Below, one piece after another: positions 9,176 through 18,284 of a DNA stretch of 64,000 bases (the first letter of the stretch is position 1; every line of letters begins with the position of its first letter). A program made the position numbers and the translations under genes. The DNA lies in the NCBI GenBank assembly GCA_043798355.1, contig JAZDOT010000010.1:1-64000 (forward strand), written 5' to 3'. The notes under the pieces were generated by a model that was not told where the DNA came from, made no database searches, and saw nothing but the letters and a program-made list of their open reading frames with translations. Origin of the DNA: JAZDOT01 sp043798355 (lineage in GTDB: Bacteria > Patescibacteriota > Gracilibacteria > Peribacterales > Peribacteraceae).

Positions 9176-9204
9176 GTAGAGACGCACCGCCGGTGCGTCT
9201 CTAC
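9176..9204. repeat. Perfect 14-bp palindrome between divergent genes
   Basis: The arms GTAGAGACGCACCG and CGGTGCGTCTCTAC flank a single C. It lies between the divergent flippase and pyrB genes, so it is not a terminator of either. The shape is that of a REP or cruciform-type palindrome; no second copy is seen here. Confidence 0.85.
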
Positions 9205-9253
9205 AGGGTTTATGATGGACATCAGATCAATATTTCCCTATCATGGGAACCCG

Positions 9254-10171
9254 ATGCCCCTCCCCTTCCGACACCTCACGACCACGAGACAACTGACGAG
9301 GAAAGAGAGCGATGGCATTCTCGCGGTGGCGAAAGAAATGGAGAAGGTGCTTTCGAAGGGGGGAAGCAATCTTCTGAAGAACAAAATTCTCGCTGCGCTC
9401 TTCTACGAACCCTCGACCCGCACCCGCCTCAGCTTCGAGACGGCCATGCACCGGTTGGGAGGTTCCGTGATTTCCGCGGAAGGCATCGAGTTCAGCTCCA
9501 TGTACAAGGGCGAGACCATCGAGGACACCATCCAGGTAGTGAACCAGTATGCGGATATCATCGCCATGCGGCATCCCGAGCAGGGCAGCGCAGACCGCGC
9601 GGCTGCAGTGAGCGCGGTTCCTTTCATCAATGCCGGCGATGGTCCCGGACAGCATCCCACCCAGGCACTTCTCGATCTTTACACCATTCAGAAAGAGCGC
9701 GGGAAGCTGGATGGTATTCACATCACCATGGTCGGCGACCTCAAGTTCGGCCGCACGGTGCATTCGTTGAGCTTCCTTCTCGGGCTCTATAAGGATATGC
9801 ACTTCACGCTGGTCTCGCCGCATGAACTTGCGATGCCCGAGAAAGTGACGAGCTTCTTCAGGGAACATAAGATTTCTTTTGCGGAGACGGAAAACATTGA
9901 GGATGGACTCGCAGGAGACATCCTCTATATGACGCGCGTCCAGAAGGAGCGCTTCACCGACGCATCCCAGTACGAACGGCTGAAACTGAAATATGTGCTC
10001 ACGGCCGAACAACTGAAAGGTCGCGGCATCACCGTGATGCATCCGCTCCCGCGCGTCGGGGAGATCGCGACTGCGGTCGATGCGCTCCCGAATGCCGCGT
10101 ACTTCCGGGAAGTGAGAAACGGAGTGGTCATTCGCATGGCGCTCCTCGCGATGCTTCTCGGTAAAGCATGA
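9254..10171 (+). CDS. pyrB: Aspartate carbamoyltransferase, catalytic subunit
   Basis: Second committed step of UMP synthesis: carbamoyl phosphate plus aspartate gives carbamoyl aspartate. 305 residues, the normal catalytic-chain length. The carbamoyl-phosphate loop FYEPSTRTRLSF and the aspartate-side DGPGQHPTQALLDLY are intact, as is MHPLPRVGEI near the end. The ATG at 9254 fits family length; TATCAT ends 9 nt upstream. A longer frame would run through the palindrome at 9176. The gene overlaps pyrC by 4 bp (ATGA), so the two are translationally coupled. No regulatory pyrI is adjacent. Confidence 0.95.
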   Translation: MPLPFRHLTTTRQLTRKESDGILAVAKEMEKVLSKGGSNLLKNKILAALFYEPSTRTRLSFETAMHRLGGSVISAEGIEFSSMYKGETIEDTIQVVNQYADIIAMRHPEQGSADRAAAVSAVPFINAGDGPGQHPTQALLDLYTIQKERGKLDGIHITMVGDLKFGRTVHSLSFLLGLYKDMHFTLVSPHELAMPEKVTSFFREHKISFAETENIEDGLAGDILYMTRVQKERFTDASQYERLKLKYVLTAEQLKGRGITVMHPLPRVGEIATAVDALPNAAYFREVRNGVVIRMALLAMLLGKA

Positions 10172-11520
10172 AGAACGTTTTCATTAAGGGCGGCACGCTG
10201 GTCACGGCGAAGGGTGAAGAGAGAGCGGATATTTTTATTGGAGACGGAATTATTTCAAAAATCATTTCTCACGAAGAACCAATAACTAATAACCAAAAAC
10301 CAAAAACAGGTATGGGGAAGGTAGTCGATGCAACCGGCCTCCTCCTCTTTCCTGGGCTGATCGATTGTCATGTTCATTTCCGCGAGCCAGGTCTCACGCA
10401 CAAAGGCGACATGCGTTCCGAATCGCGTTCCGCCCTTGCCGGCGGCGTGACGACGGTCTGTGACATGCCCAATACCGTTCCGCCGACGGTGACGGTCGAA
10501 GCACTCAGAGATAAAGTGAAACGCGCAGAAAAAATTTCCGATTGCGACATCCGATTCTTTTTCGGGGTGACGAAAAAGAGCCATCTCCAGGAATTCAAAA
10601 AGGCATGGGGGACACCACTGTTACGATCGCGGCTCGCGGGATTGAAGGTCTACTTCGATCATTCTACGGGTGATCAAAGGGCGGATATGACAACCATCGA
10701 AGAGGCATTCCGGATCTGTGCGGAGCTGCACGCGCCGCTCGTTGCTCATTGTGAAGATGCTGTAATAAACGCAGAGGCATCGGCAATGATTCAGCATGCT
10801 TTCAGCGAAGGCAGATCATCCGATGTTTCCTTCCATTCTCTGATGCGTCCGACTGCAGCCGAAGTTCGGGCGATTGAACAGGGGCTGGATTTCGTGCGGA
10901 AGTACGGGACCGCATTCCACATCGCCCACCTTTCCACAGCGCAAGGGCTGGATCTCGTACGCAAAGCGAAAAAAGAAGGCCTGCCAGTGACCTGCGAAAT
11001 CGCTCCGCATCACCTTTTCCTGATGACCAGTGATTACGCCTCGCTCGGGACATTCGGAAAAATGAATCCGCCGCTGAGGACTCCCGATCAACAGAGATTC
11101 CTCTGGGAAGGCGTGATGGACGGAACCGTGGATTGCATCGCGACCGATCACGCGCCGCACACGCTCGAGGAGAAGAAGAATCCCGATTGGCAGAAAGCAC
11201 CGGGTGGAGTTCCGGGCGTGGAGACGATGTTGCCGCTTCTGCTGACGGTTGCTGCCGGAGGATGGCCACACCCCTCTCATCTCAAAGCTCATCGCTCAAA
11301 GCTCAAAGCTCAAGATATTGTTCGGCTTTGTTTTGAGAATCCCAATCGGATATTCAAACTTGGGAAACAGGGTATCCAGGAAGGAGCTCCGGCAGACATC
11401 GTCGTTGTGGATCCCTCGAAAGAGTGGGTGATTCATGGGAAAGAACTTTCCGCCAGGTGCGGCTGGACGCCGTATGAGGGGTGGAAGGTGTGGGGAAGGA
11501 CGGAAAGAGCAGAAACGTAG
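10168..11520 (+). CDS. pyrC: Dihydroorotase carrying two repeat-derived insertions
   Basis: Third step of pyrimidine synthesis. 450 residues, against about 425-435 for this class. The zinc motif DCHVHFREPG, the candidate carbamylated lysine in GLKVYFDHS, and ATDHAPHT are present. Two stretches look foreign: EEPITNNQKPKTGM, translated from a GAAGAACCAATAAC-type repeat (10273-10307), and LKAHRSKLKAQ, from GCTCAAA repeats (11281-11315). Both are in frame and lie outside the active-site motifs, so the enzyme is probably functional. Starts in the pyrB stop (ATGA). Confidence 0.94.
   Translation: MKNVFIKGGTLVTAKGEERADIFIGDGIISKIISHEEPITNNQKPKTGMGKVVDATGLLLFPGLIDCHVHFREPGLTHKGDMRSESRSALAGGVTTVCDMPNTVPPTVTVEALRDKVKRAEKISDCDIRFFFGVTKKSHLQEFKKAWGTPLLRSRLAGLKVYFDHSTGDQRADMTTIEEAFRICAELHAPLVAHCEDAVINAEASAMIQHAFSEGRSSDVSFHSLMRPTAAEVRAIEQGLDFVRKYGTAFHIAHLSTAQGLDLVRKAKKEGLPVTCEIAPHHLFLMTSDYASLGTFGKMNPPLRTPDQQRFLWEGVMDGTVDCIATDHAPHTLEEKKNPDWQKAPGGVPGVETMLPLLLTVAAGGWPHPSHLKAHRSKLKAQDIVRLCFENPNRIFKLGKQGIQEGAPADIVVVDPSKEWVIHGKELSARCGWTPYEGWKVWGRTERAET
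10273..10307. repeat. CCAATAA/CCAAAAA heptamer repeat inside pyrC
   Basis: About four 7-nt units after GAAGAA, read in frame as PITNNQKPK. The same unit type lies between genes at 20370, 24602, 26594, 28547 and 59113. Confidence 0.85.
11281..11315. repeat. GCTCAAA heptamer repeat inside pyrC
   Basis: Four imperfect 7-nt units (reverse complement TTTGAGC), read in frame as KAHRSKLKAQ. Same family as at 30641 (in purH), 53638, 58282 and 63183. Confidence 0.85.
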
Positions 11521-11784
11521 AGACAAGTCGGGAGTTTTCTTCTTGCGACACCAGGGGGCGGCGATTACTTTTCCTGTTCTTCTGGCTGCGCTCTGTGGCT
11601 GGGGGGGCGCTCCTTGTTCCTTAGGCTGTCTCGGAAAGGCCGCACCACGACGGATGGGGCCGGGAGCTCCAATCGTACCCAACCTGGGAGTTCCCCGGCA
11701 CAGATCCATTCTCGCCTTTTACCGAGACATACGCCTGACGGACAGGGGCGTTTTTTATGGAACGCAAGACCCTCTCTTATCTGG
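11521..11784. other. 264-bp gap between convergent pyrC and RNase J genes
   Basis: No credible coding frame. It is G/C-rich with short inverted segments (for example GGGAGCTCC near 11661 and GGGAGTTCCC near 11687) and ends in a T-run at 11751. It could be decayed sequence or an unrecognised structured RNA read on the plus strand. I could not match it to SRP, tmRNA or RNase P signatures. Confidence 0.4.
11731..11756 (+). terminator. Probable intrinsic terminator after pyrC
   Basis: ACGCC pairs with GGCGT and TG with CA around a short loop, with a GG bulge, followed by six T residues. Correctly placed to end plus-strand transcription before the convergent RNase J gene. Confidence 0.45.
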
Positions 11785-13743
11785 CTACACCTCTACAAAG
11801 AACGGCACAACCATGGGCTCCCTGTCCAATTTTCGGTCGAAGTAGCGGGCAAGAGAACCGATGACCGCGCGCTTGAATTCCTTCCGGTCTTTCTCTCCGC
11901 GGTTGAGCGCTTCCTCGTAGGACTTCTTCGCCGTCTCGATCACCTCGCGGGTGACCGAGGTCTGCTCGGAACCGTAGATGAGTCCGCGCGAGACCAGCTC
12001 GGGGTCGCCGACGAGGCGCTTACTTTCGCTGTAGATGCGGAAGACGATGACAATGGCGCCGGCAGAGCTCATGACCTTGCGGTCATTGAGGACACGCTCG
12101 CCTTCTCCGGCGCTCCCGAGGCCGTCGATGATGACGTCGCGGATGGGGTACTTTTGCTTGCTCTTGCGTGCGTTTCCCGCAGAGTCAAACTCGAGAATCT
12201 CGCCGTTTGTCAGCGTGTGGATGCGGTTTTCCTCGTAGTTGAGCGTGCGAGCGAGATCGGCGTGCGCGGCGCACATGTGCGGTTCCCCGTGTTCAGGGAT
12301 GATATGTCTTGCCCGGACCAGCTGGTGCATGAGGAGGATGTCGCCGCTGTGGCCGTGGCCCGTCGTGTGGAGCGCGAGCTCCGCGTTCGTCTTCACGGTG
12401 GCGCCTTTCAGATGGAGATTGTTCACCACTTTCGCGACCGACCGTTCGTTCCCGATGATCGGGTTCGAACTTAAGATCACCGTGTCGCCCGCTTTCACCA
12501 TGATGTGGCGGTGGGTGCCGAGGCCGATCCTCGCGAGGCCGGCCATTTCCTCCCCCTGGCTCCCCGTCGTGATGATGATGACTTCATTATCGGGGATCTT
12601 GTCCATTTGGGGGTTCACCTTGCGGATGAGTCCGCGCGGCGCCTTGAGGTAACCGAGGTTCTGGGCGATCTCGACGTTCGTCTCCATGCTGCGGCCAGAG
12701 ACGAAGACCTTGCGGTTAAAGGTCTTCGCATGATCCACGATCTGCTGGATGCGGCTGAGGAGTGAGCTGAAAGTGGAGATGATGATGCGGCCATTGGCGT
12801 CGCGGATGAGTTGGTGGAGCGTGTCGTTGATGTCCCGCTCGCTCTTCGAGTAGCCGGGTTTATTCACGTTCGTGGAGTCGGCGATGATGGCAAGAACGCC
12901 TTCTTTGCCGAGAGCCGCGAAACGCTGGAAGTCGGCCGGTGCTTCATTGAGAGGAGTGAGGTCAAACTTGAAGTCTCCTGTGTGCATGATCGTGCCGTAG
13001 GGCGTCTTCAGTGCGATCGCGGCGGAGTCGGGGATGGAGTGCGTGACGCGGAGGAACTCCGCTTCGCACTTGCCGATGCGCACCTTCTGGCCGAAGGTGA
13101 CGGTATTCAGCTGCACTTTGGAAGTGAGCTTCGCCTCGTCGAGACGCTTCTTGATGAAGGCGATCGTGAGCTTGGTTCCGTAGCACGGCGGGAAGTGGAG
13201 AGCGGGGAGGAGATGTTGTACGGCTCCGATGTGGTCCAGGTGGGCGTGCGTAAAGAGGATGGCCTTGATCCGGTTCTCTCTGCCTTTTAGGCAGGAGATG
13301 TCGGGAACGAGATAATCGATGCCCAGCATGTCCTCGTCGGGGAACTGGAGGCCGAGATCGATCATGAAGAGATCGCCGTCTACCTCCACGAGGAAGCAGT
13401 TGCGGCCGATCTGTTCGAATCCTCCCAGAGGGGAGATGCGAAGCCCTGCGCGTTTTTCCGGGACGAACTCCTTTGCCTGCGGTTGGGGGACGGGCCCGCC
13501 CGCCGGAGGCTTGAGAGGACCGGGGCGTTGACCGCGAAAGGGCGGGATGAAACGTCTTCGTTGCTGGTTATTGCGATTTCCCTGCGCAGGAAAAGGAGGG
13601 CGGAACCCGCCCGGTTTCTGCGGTAGCGGTGCTTTGGTTGGGGTCGGTTGGGTCTGAGGGGGAGAAGGTTTCTGTACCGGTCCGCCTGGAAGCACACTCA
13701 ATTCTGCTGCGGCACCCCGCAGCCACTGGTCTATAGTCTTCAT
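11785..13743 (-). CDS. rnj: Ribonuclease J with a proline-rich N-terminal extension
   Basis: Metallo-beta-lactamase/beta-CASP nuclease with endo- and 5'-to-3' exonuclease activity in mRNA decay and rRNA processing. 652 residues, against about 555 usually. The first 90 or so form a Pro/Gln/Arg-rich disordered extension. The core starts RISPLGGFEQIGRN and has HAHLDH, HTGDFKFD, the beta-CASP stretch GRSMETN, and HGHSGDI and PEHGEPH near the end. TACAAT (13754-13759) ends 10 nt before the ATG. The basic extension may bind RNA; that is inference. RNase J without visible RNase E fits Patescibacteria. Confidence 0.93.
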   Translation of the reverse strand: MKTIDQWLRGAAAELSVLPGGPVQKPSPPQTQPTPTKAPLPQKPGGFRPPFPAQGNRNNQQRRRFIPPFRGQRPGPLKPPAGGPVPQPQAKEFVPEKRAGLRISPLGGFEQIGRNCFLVEVDGDLFMIDLGLQFPDEDMLGIDYLVPDISCLKGRENRIKAILFTHAHLDHIGAVQHLLPALHFPPCYGTKLTIAFIKKRLDEAKLTSKVQLNTVTFGQKVRIGKCEAEFLRVTHSIPDSAAIALKTPYGTIMHTGDFKFDLTPLNEAPADFQRFAALGKEGVLAIIADSTNVNKPGYSKSERDINDTLHQLIRDANGRIIISTFSSLLSRIQQIVDHAKTFNRKVFVSGRSMETNVEIAQNLGYLKAPRGLIRKVNPQMDKIPDNEVIIITTGSQGEEMAGLARIGLGTHRHIMVKAGDTVILSSNPIIGNERSVAKVVNNLHLKGATVKTNAELALHTTGHGHSGDILLMHQLVRARHIIPEHGEPHMCAAHADLARTLNYEENRIHTLTNGEILEFDSAGNARKSKQKYPIRDVIIDGLGSAGEGERVLNDRKVMSSAGAIVIVFRIYSESKRLVGDPELVSRGLIYGSEQTSVTREVIETAKKSYEEALNRGEKDRKEFKRAVIGSLARYFDRKLDREPMVVPFFVEV

Positions 13744-13921
13744 GGGATGAAAAATTGTACGAATAAGAAAAAACTAAACTGGACTCAGTATAGGCTTCGG
13801 GAATCAGGAAAGCAAGCTCTTCGTGTTTTGGTGCCTTGATTTTGGCTTTGGATAAACGAATTTTTAGGCGTGGAAGTTGTATTACAACCATGAACCTTCG
13901 CAGGGAGCTATACTCTCCTCA

Positions 13922-15613
13922 ATGCAGAAAACATGTGCCAACCCGTGGTGCCGGCAGCCGTTCGAGATCACGTCCGGGGATCTCTCGTTTTTGGAAAGCG
14001 CCTCTCCAAAGTTTTTCGGGCAGAAACTTACTATTCCACATCCAACACATTGCCCGGATTGCCGCCAGCAGCGAAGACTCGCATGGCGGAATGAGCGCCA
14101 CATGTATCGGAGGAAGTGCGATTTCAGCGGGAAGGACATCGTCTCCATGTACCCGCCGGATTCGCCTTTCCGGGTGTACGAACAGGAAATCTGGTGGTCG
14201 GACAAGTGGAATGCCATGCAATATGGAAGAGATTTTGATTTCAGCCGCCCCTTCTTCGAACAGTTCCGAAAGATGCAACTCCAGGTCCCACGTGTTGCAC
14301 TGGTGAATAAGCAGAGCGAGAACGCACATTTCACGAATCACTCTGCGAAGAACAAGAACTGCTACCTCTCCGCTGTCACGTTCGAGAGTGAGGATATTTA
14401 CTATTCCGATTGGGTGATCGATCACTGCCGCGATTGCATAGATTGTTCCTATCTCAATGAAGGGTGCGAACTCTGCTACGAAACGTACTACGCATGGGGA
14501 AGTTATCTGGCATTTTTCTGCGATTTCATCCGGCGTTGTCGCAATGTGTATTTCTGCTACGACTGCATGAATTGTACCGACTGCTTTCTCTGTTTCAATC
14601 TGAGAAACAAGCAGCACTGTATCGAAAATAAGCAGTACACACCGGAGGCGTATCAGCGAAAATTAAAGGCAATCCTCCCGCTCGATTCCGCTTCATTGAA
14701 TCAGTACAAACAGAAATACAGTGATGCCAAAGAACATGCCGCCCTCCATCCTGCCATTTATCAGGTGCAATCAGAAGATTGCAGCGGGGATCTGCTCTTC
14801 ACTTCCAAAAACTGTACGGCGAGCTTCGATACCATCGACATGCACGATTGTCGCTATTGCTACGACAGTATCAAGATCAAGGATTCCCTCGATGTGTATC
14901 ACACCGGTTGGGCGGAACTGATGTACGAGTGTCACGCCATTACCAACGCCTATAACCTCATTGCCTGCCATTTCACGTATGACAATAAGAACGCCATGTA
15001 CTGTGACTGCACGCAGAATTCCCATGATCTCTTCGGATGTGCAGGGCTCAATCGGGCATCATTCTGCATCTTGAATAAGCAATACGCAGAGGATGAGTAT
15101 CGGAAGCTCATTCCGCGCATCGTCGAACATATGCGCAAGACCGGCGAGTGGGGCGAGTTCTTTCCTCTGACGTTCTCTCCCTTCGGGTACAACCAGTCCC
15201 GCGCGCAGGAGTACTACCCATTCACCGAAGAACAGGCTGCTGCCCGGGGTATCGCATGGTCGGACTACGAGCCCCCTGCTCCGGAGGCGAAGAAAACCGT
15301 CCCCGCGTCCAGTCTGCCGCAGACGATCGCAGAGATTCCCGACGACATCCTGCAGTGGGCAGTACAGTGCGAAGTGAGCGGCAAACCATTCAAAATCATC
15401 AGGCAGGAGCTCGACTTCTATCGCAAAACAGGAATACCGCTTCCGCGCAGACATCCGGATCAACGCTACCGCGATCGGATGGCACAGCGCCGCCCGCGCA
15501 GGCTCTGGTCCCGCGAATGTGCCGAATGCCACCGGCCAATAACTACCAGTTACGCTCCGGAGAGACCCGAAATTGTTTATTGCGAATCCTGCTATCTATC
15601 CTCCGTTTACTGA
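13922..15613 (+). CDS. Giant cysteine-rich zinc-ribbon-type protein, paralog A
   Basis: 563 residues with 34 Cys. An N-terminal module, C-x5-C-x-QPFEIT through PTHCPDCRQQRR, is followed by GRDFDFSRPFFEQF. A central region of repeated CxxC and CxC motifs comes next (HCRDCIDCSY, CYDCMNCTDC). A C-terminal module has VSGKPFKIIRQELDFY and ends RECAECHRPITTSYAPE with a last CESC. The Cys pattern suggests many bound metals, probably zinc; no catalytic motif was found. From memory, such proteins are widespread and inconsistently named in Patescibacteria. TATACT (13909-13914) ends 7 nt before the ATG. First of three paralogs. Confidence 0.85.
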   Translation: MQKTCANPWCRQPFEITSGDLSFLESASPKFFGQKLTIPHPTHCPDCRQQRRLAWRNERHMYRRKCDFSGKDIVSMYPPDSPFRVYEQEIWWSDKWNAMQYGRDFDFSRPFFEQFRKMQLQVPRVALVNKQSENAHFTNHSAKNKNCYLSAVTFESEDIYYSDWVIDHCRDCIDCSYLNEGCELCYETYYAWGSYLAFFCDFIRRCRNVYFCYDCMNCTDCFLCFNLRNKQHCIENKQYTPEAYQRKLKAILPLDSASLNQYKQKYSDAKEHAALHPAIYQVQSEDCSGDLLFTSKNCTASFDTIDMHDCRYCYDSIKIKDSLDVYHTGWAELMYECHAITNAYNLIACHFTYDNKNAMYCDCTQNSHDLFGCAGLNRASFCILNKQYAEDEYRKLIPRIVEHMRKTGEWGEFFPLTFSPFGYNQSRAQEYYPFTEEQAAARGIAWSDYEPPAPEAKKTVPASSLPQTIAEIPDDILQWAVQCEVSGKPFKIIRQELDFYRKTGIPLPRRHPDQRYRDRMAQRRPRRLWSRECAECHRPITTSYAPERPEIVYCESCYLSSVY

Positions 15614-15688
15614 AATGACACCTCATGCAATCATGAGCGGCTGCACAAGATGCGCTCTGAGCGAAGAGCGCTCTTTCAGTGGGGTGTA

Positions 15689-15718
15689 TTGACTTTAGCA
15701 CTACAATTGCACTACACT
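15689..15718 (+). promoter_or_regulatory. Promoter and direct-repeat operator of the DinJ/YafQ-type pair
   Basis: TTGACT (15689-15694), 18 nt, then TACACT (15713-15718). Inside it, the direct repeat GCACTACA-ATT-GCACTACA overlaps the -10. Antitoxin binding at such repeats would give autoregulation; that part is inference. Confidence 0.6.
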
Positions 15719-15743
15719 GATGATGTTGCTTCCCCATGTCCCC

Positions 15744-16013
15744 ATGGTTGCCATACAGGTCCGCACGGAACGAAAGCTCAAAAAGCAAGTTCAGAAAATA
15801 CTGGAGAGCATCGGGCTGGACATGAGCGGTGCCATCAAGCTGTACCTCCACCAGATCGTCATCACGCAGGGCATCCCCTTCCCCTTGCGCACAGTCAACG
15901 GTTTTACTGTGGAGCAGGAGCGGCGGATGATCCGGGGAGAGGAGGAAGCCATCAAGCACGGTAAACGATACCGATCCGTGAAGGCAATGTTCGATGATAT
16001 ACTGAAAAAATGA
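15744..16013 (+). CDS. RelB/DinJ-family antitoxin
   Basis: 89 residues from the ATG at 15744 (MVAIQVRTERKLKKQ). The ribbon-helix-helix start and the stretch LESIGLDMSGAIKLYLHQI are typical of DinJ antitoxins, which neutralise a YafQ-type toxin and repress their operon. The stop overlaps the toxin start by 4 bp (ATGA). The start is uncertain: a TTG at 15726 would be 7 nt from the TACACT box and thus leaderless, while 15744 fits family length. The pair lies between paralogs A and B. Confidence 0.82.
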   Translation: MVAIQVRTERKLKKQVQKILESIGLDMSGAIKLYLHQIVITQGIPFPLRTVNGFTVEQERRMIRGEEEAIKHGKRYRSVKAMFDDILKK

Positions 16014-16306
16014 CTACACAGCGAATGATCTTCGGTCTCGTTCTCACAAAATGTTTTGAGAGGGACATGAAACGCATGGAGCGGCGGGACCGCAACCTCA
16101 GTGAGCTCTGGCGGGTCGTTGAGATTCTTCGAAGGGGACAAGAGCTACCGCCACGGTATCGCAACCATACGCTTCGGGGGGATTTGGCGGGGCGTGAAGA
16201 ATGTCATATCGAACCGGATTGGTTACTGACGTATCGGCGCCGAAAGGACATCCTCATTCTTGTGATGTTGCAGACGGGAACGCATGCCGATCTTTTTAGG
16301 AGGTAA
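16010..16306 (+). CDS. YafQ/RelE-family mRNA-interferase toxin
   Basis: 98 residues of the RelE/YafQ fold: a basic N-terminal helix (FERDMKRMERRDRNLSEL), then LPPRYRNHTLRGDLAGREECHI, matching the YafQ core in which the toxin recognises the ribosomal A site, then an EPDWLLTYRR strand. The final His-Ala-Asp-Leu-Phe segment is typical of YafQ. Coupled to the antitoxin by a 4-bp overlap. It ends 61 bp before paralog B. Confidence 0.87.
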   Translation: MTTQRMIFGLVLTKCFERDMKRMERRDRNLSELWRVVEILRRGQELPPRYRNHTLRGDLAGREECHIEPDWLLTYRRRKDILILVMLQTGTHADLFRR

Positions 16307-16367
16307 GTGCAGTTCTTACCGGGTACTTTTATCCGACATTTTCCCTGGTCAGGCTATACTTCCCATG

Positions 16368-17993
16368 ATGCAGCGAGTTTGCGCCCAACCATGGTGCCGT
16401 CAGCCGTTCGAGATTACCGCCGGTGACCTAGAGTTCTACGAAAAGATATCGCCCGTTTTCAATGGCAGGAAAGAAATCATCCCTCCGCCAACCCTGTGTC
16501 CGGAGTGTCGACAGCAGAGACGCTGGGCGGTGCGAAACGAGAATCATCTCTACCGGCATACATGTTCACTCACCGGCAAGGCAATGATTTCACTCTACGC
16601 TCCCGATACGCCGTACAAAGTTCTGTGCGAGGAAGCGTATCGCGGCAATCAGTGGGATCCGATGGCCTATGGACGCCCTTACGATTTCTCGCGACCGTTC
16701 TTCGATCAATTTCATGAACTCCTTCTCGCAGTACCGCGCCGGGGTCTGATGCAGGACGAGACGAACGAAAACTGCGAATTCATCACGTATGGCGGCAATA
16801 ACAAAAACTGCTACATGACGCACGGATGCATGTTCTGCCAGGACGTCTATCACAGCACGCGGTGCGGCTATCTCCATGACGCCTCAGACTGCTACCACAC
16901 GGTCAGCGGGGAGCTTCTGTACGAGTGCATCAACTCGACAAACTGCTACCAGTGTGCCTTTTGTCAGGATGTGAATAACTGTCAGGATTCCTTACTCCTT
17001 GATCACTGTCAGGCTTGCAAACATTGCATCGCCTGCAAGAATCTGCGCGGGAAGGAATACTATATCTACAATCAGCCAATGTCGGAGGAGCAGTACCACG
17101 CCTTCCGATCCGTACTGTATAACAGTGCCCTCGACCAGGAGCGGGCGAAGTTCGATATCTGGAAGAAAGACTTGCCCTACCCACACGCACACCTTCTCCA
17201 ATCAGAGAACTGCACGGGTGATTACCTCAACTCGGCGCGCAATTGTTCCGATTGTTTTGTCTTACACATGAGCGTTGAAGATTGCCGGTATTGCCAATGT
17301 GGGGGGATGCAGATGCGTGACATGATGGACGGCACGATGGTCGGGATGGGCGATCTCATCTACGAAGGGGTCGGTATCGGGCCGGTACATCAGGGGATGT
17401 TTCTGGTGTTCGGGGAGCATGTGCATGATGTGATGTACTGCACAGATCTCCTGCACTGTTCCCGCTGCTTCGGATGCACAGGGCTCAATCACAAAGATAC
17501 ATGTATTTTCAATCGGCAGTACACGAAGGAAGAGTACGAAGATCTCGTTCCGCGCATTCTCTCTGCCATGCGCAGCACCGGCGAGTATGGAGAATTCTTC
17601 CCGATGCGGATCTCCACCTTCCCTTACAGCGACACGATCGCACAGGAATGGTTCCCGCTCTCGGCGTCTCAGGCGCAATCGCTCGGGCTGCGCTGGCAGG
17701 AGGAACAATCATCGGTCACTGCGACCGCAGGAGAGGACATCTGTATCTGCACGGAAACAGGAAAGCAGTTCAAAATCACTCGGCAGGAACACGCACTCTG
17801 CGCTCGTATGGAATTGCCACTTCCCACATTGCATCCCTCGGAACGTCACCGTCGCCGCATCGCCCGCTGCAATCCGTTTCGCCTCTGGACCCGCGAATGT
17901 GCCAAATGCCACCGGCCAATAACCACCAGTTACGCGCCGGAGAGGCCCGAAATTGTGTATTGCGAATCGTGTTACCTGAAAGAAGTGTACTAA
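16368..17993 (+). CDS. Giant cysteine-rich zinc-ribbon-type protein, paralog B
   Basis: 541 residues with 40 Cys. Same layout as A and C: C-x5-C-x-QPFEITAGDLEFY, PTLCPECRQQRRW, GRPYDFSRPFFDQF, a central Cys-repeat region (CQACKHCIACKN), and a C-terminal module with TGKQFKITRQE and the ribbon RECAKCHRPITTSYAPE. TATACT (16355-16360) ends 7 nt before the ATG at 16368; a CCGACA -35-like hexamer lies 16 nt further up. The next ATG upstream (16365) is too close to the -10. In the C-terminal module the second CxxC pair is replaced by HPSER. Metal binding is likely, function unknown. Confidence 0.85.
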   Translation: MQRVCAQPWCRQPFEITAGDLEFYEKISPVFNGRKEIIPPPTLCPECRQQRRWAVRNENHLYRHTCSLTGKAMISLYAPDTPYKVLCEEAYRGNQWDPMAYGRPYDFSRPFFDQFHELLLAVPRRGLMQDETNENCEFITYGGNNKNCYMTHGCMFCQDVYHSTRCGYLHDASDCYHTVSGELLYECINSTNCYQCAFCQDVNNCQDSLLLDHCQACKHCIACKNLRGKEYYIYNQPMSEEQYHAFRSVLYNSALDQERAKFDIWKKDLPYPHAHLLQSENCTGDYLNSARNCSDCFVLHMSVEDCRYCQCGGMQMRDMMDGTMVGMGDLIYEGVGIGPVHQGMFLVFGEHVHDVMYCTDLLHCSRCFGCTGLNHKDTCIFNRQYTKEEYEDLVPRILSAMRSTGEYGEFFPMRISTFPYSDTIAQEWFPLSASQAQSLGLRWQEEQSSVTATAGEDICICTETGKQFKITRQEHALCARMELPLPTLHPSERHRRRIARCNPFRLWTRECAKCHRPITTSYAPERPEIVYCESCYLKEVY

Positions 17994-18017
17994 TCAGACG
18001 CAGTCCGTCACGTATGC

Positions 18018-18275
18018 CTATCTGTAAGCCTCGCGACGGTGTTTCACTGCCAGAACGAGCAGGATAACAACCGTGCCTTTCTGTACTGTGAACAGCACAC
18101 GGTAAGCGCCGATGCGGAAACGGTACAGGAGACGCTTACTTTGTAGTGGCAGAGAAAAACGAAGAGGATCCGACTGCGAAGCAAACCATGCAACCTTCTC
18201 CACAATCCGCCGCGCAATGGAACGTTGCAATCGCCGAAGGTCGTCGCTTGCAGCCGTTGCGTACGTGACTTTCAT
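18018..18275 (-). CDS. RelE/ParE-family toxin
   Basis: 85 residues with the RelE-superfamily pattern: VTYATAASDDLRRLQRSIARRI, a strand with RLLYRFRIGAYRVLFTV, and a C-terminal VKHRREAYR, the usual catalytic or RNA-binding tail. It starts 9 bp after the antitoxin stop on the minus strand, in the antitoxin-first order. It lies between paralogs B and C in the opposite direction to both. Confidence 0.88.
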   Translation of the reverse strand: MKVTYATAASDDLRRLQRSIARRIVEKVAWFASQSDPLRFSLPLQSKRLLYRFRIGAYRVLFTVQKGTVVILLVLAVKHRREAYR

Positions 18276-18284
18276 GGGGGCATT

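Noticed and set aside
11560..11756. SRP RNA, tmRNA or RNase P RNA in the gap after pyrC
   Set aside because: The diagnostic loops and, for tmRNA, the tRNA-like 3' end with CCA are missing.
12505..13290. Plus-strand frames opposite the RNase J gene
   Set aside because: Antisense to a strongly conserved gene, with no promoter and no recognisable domain.
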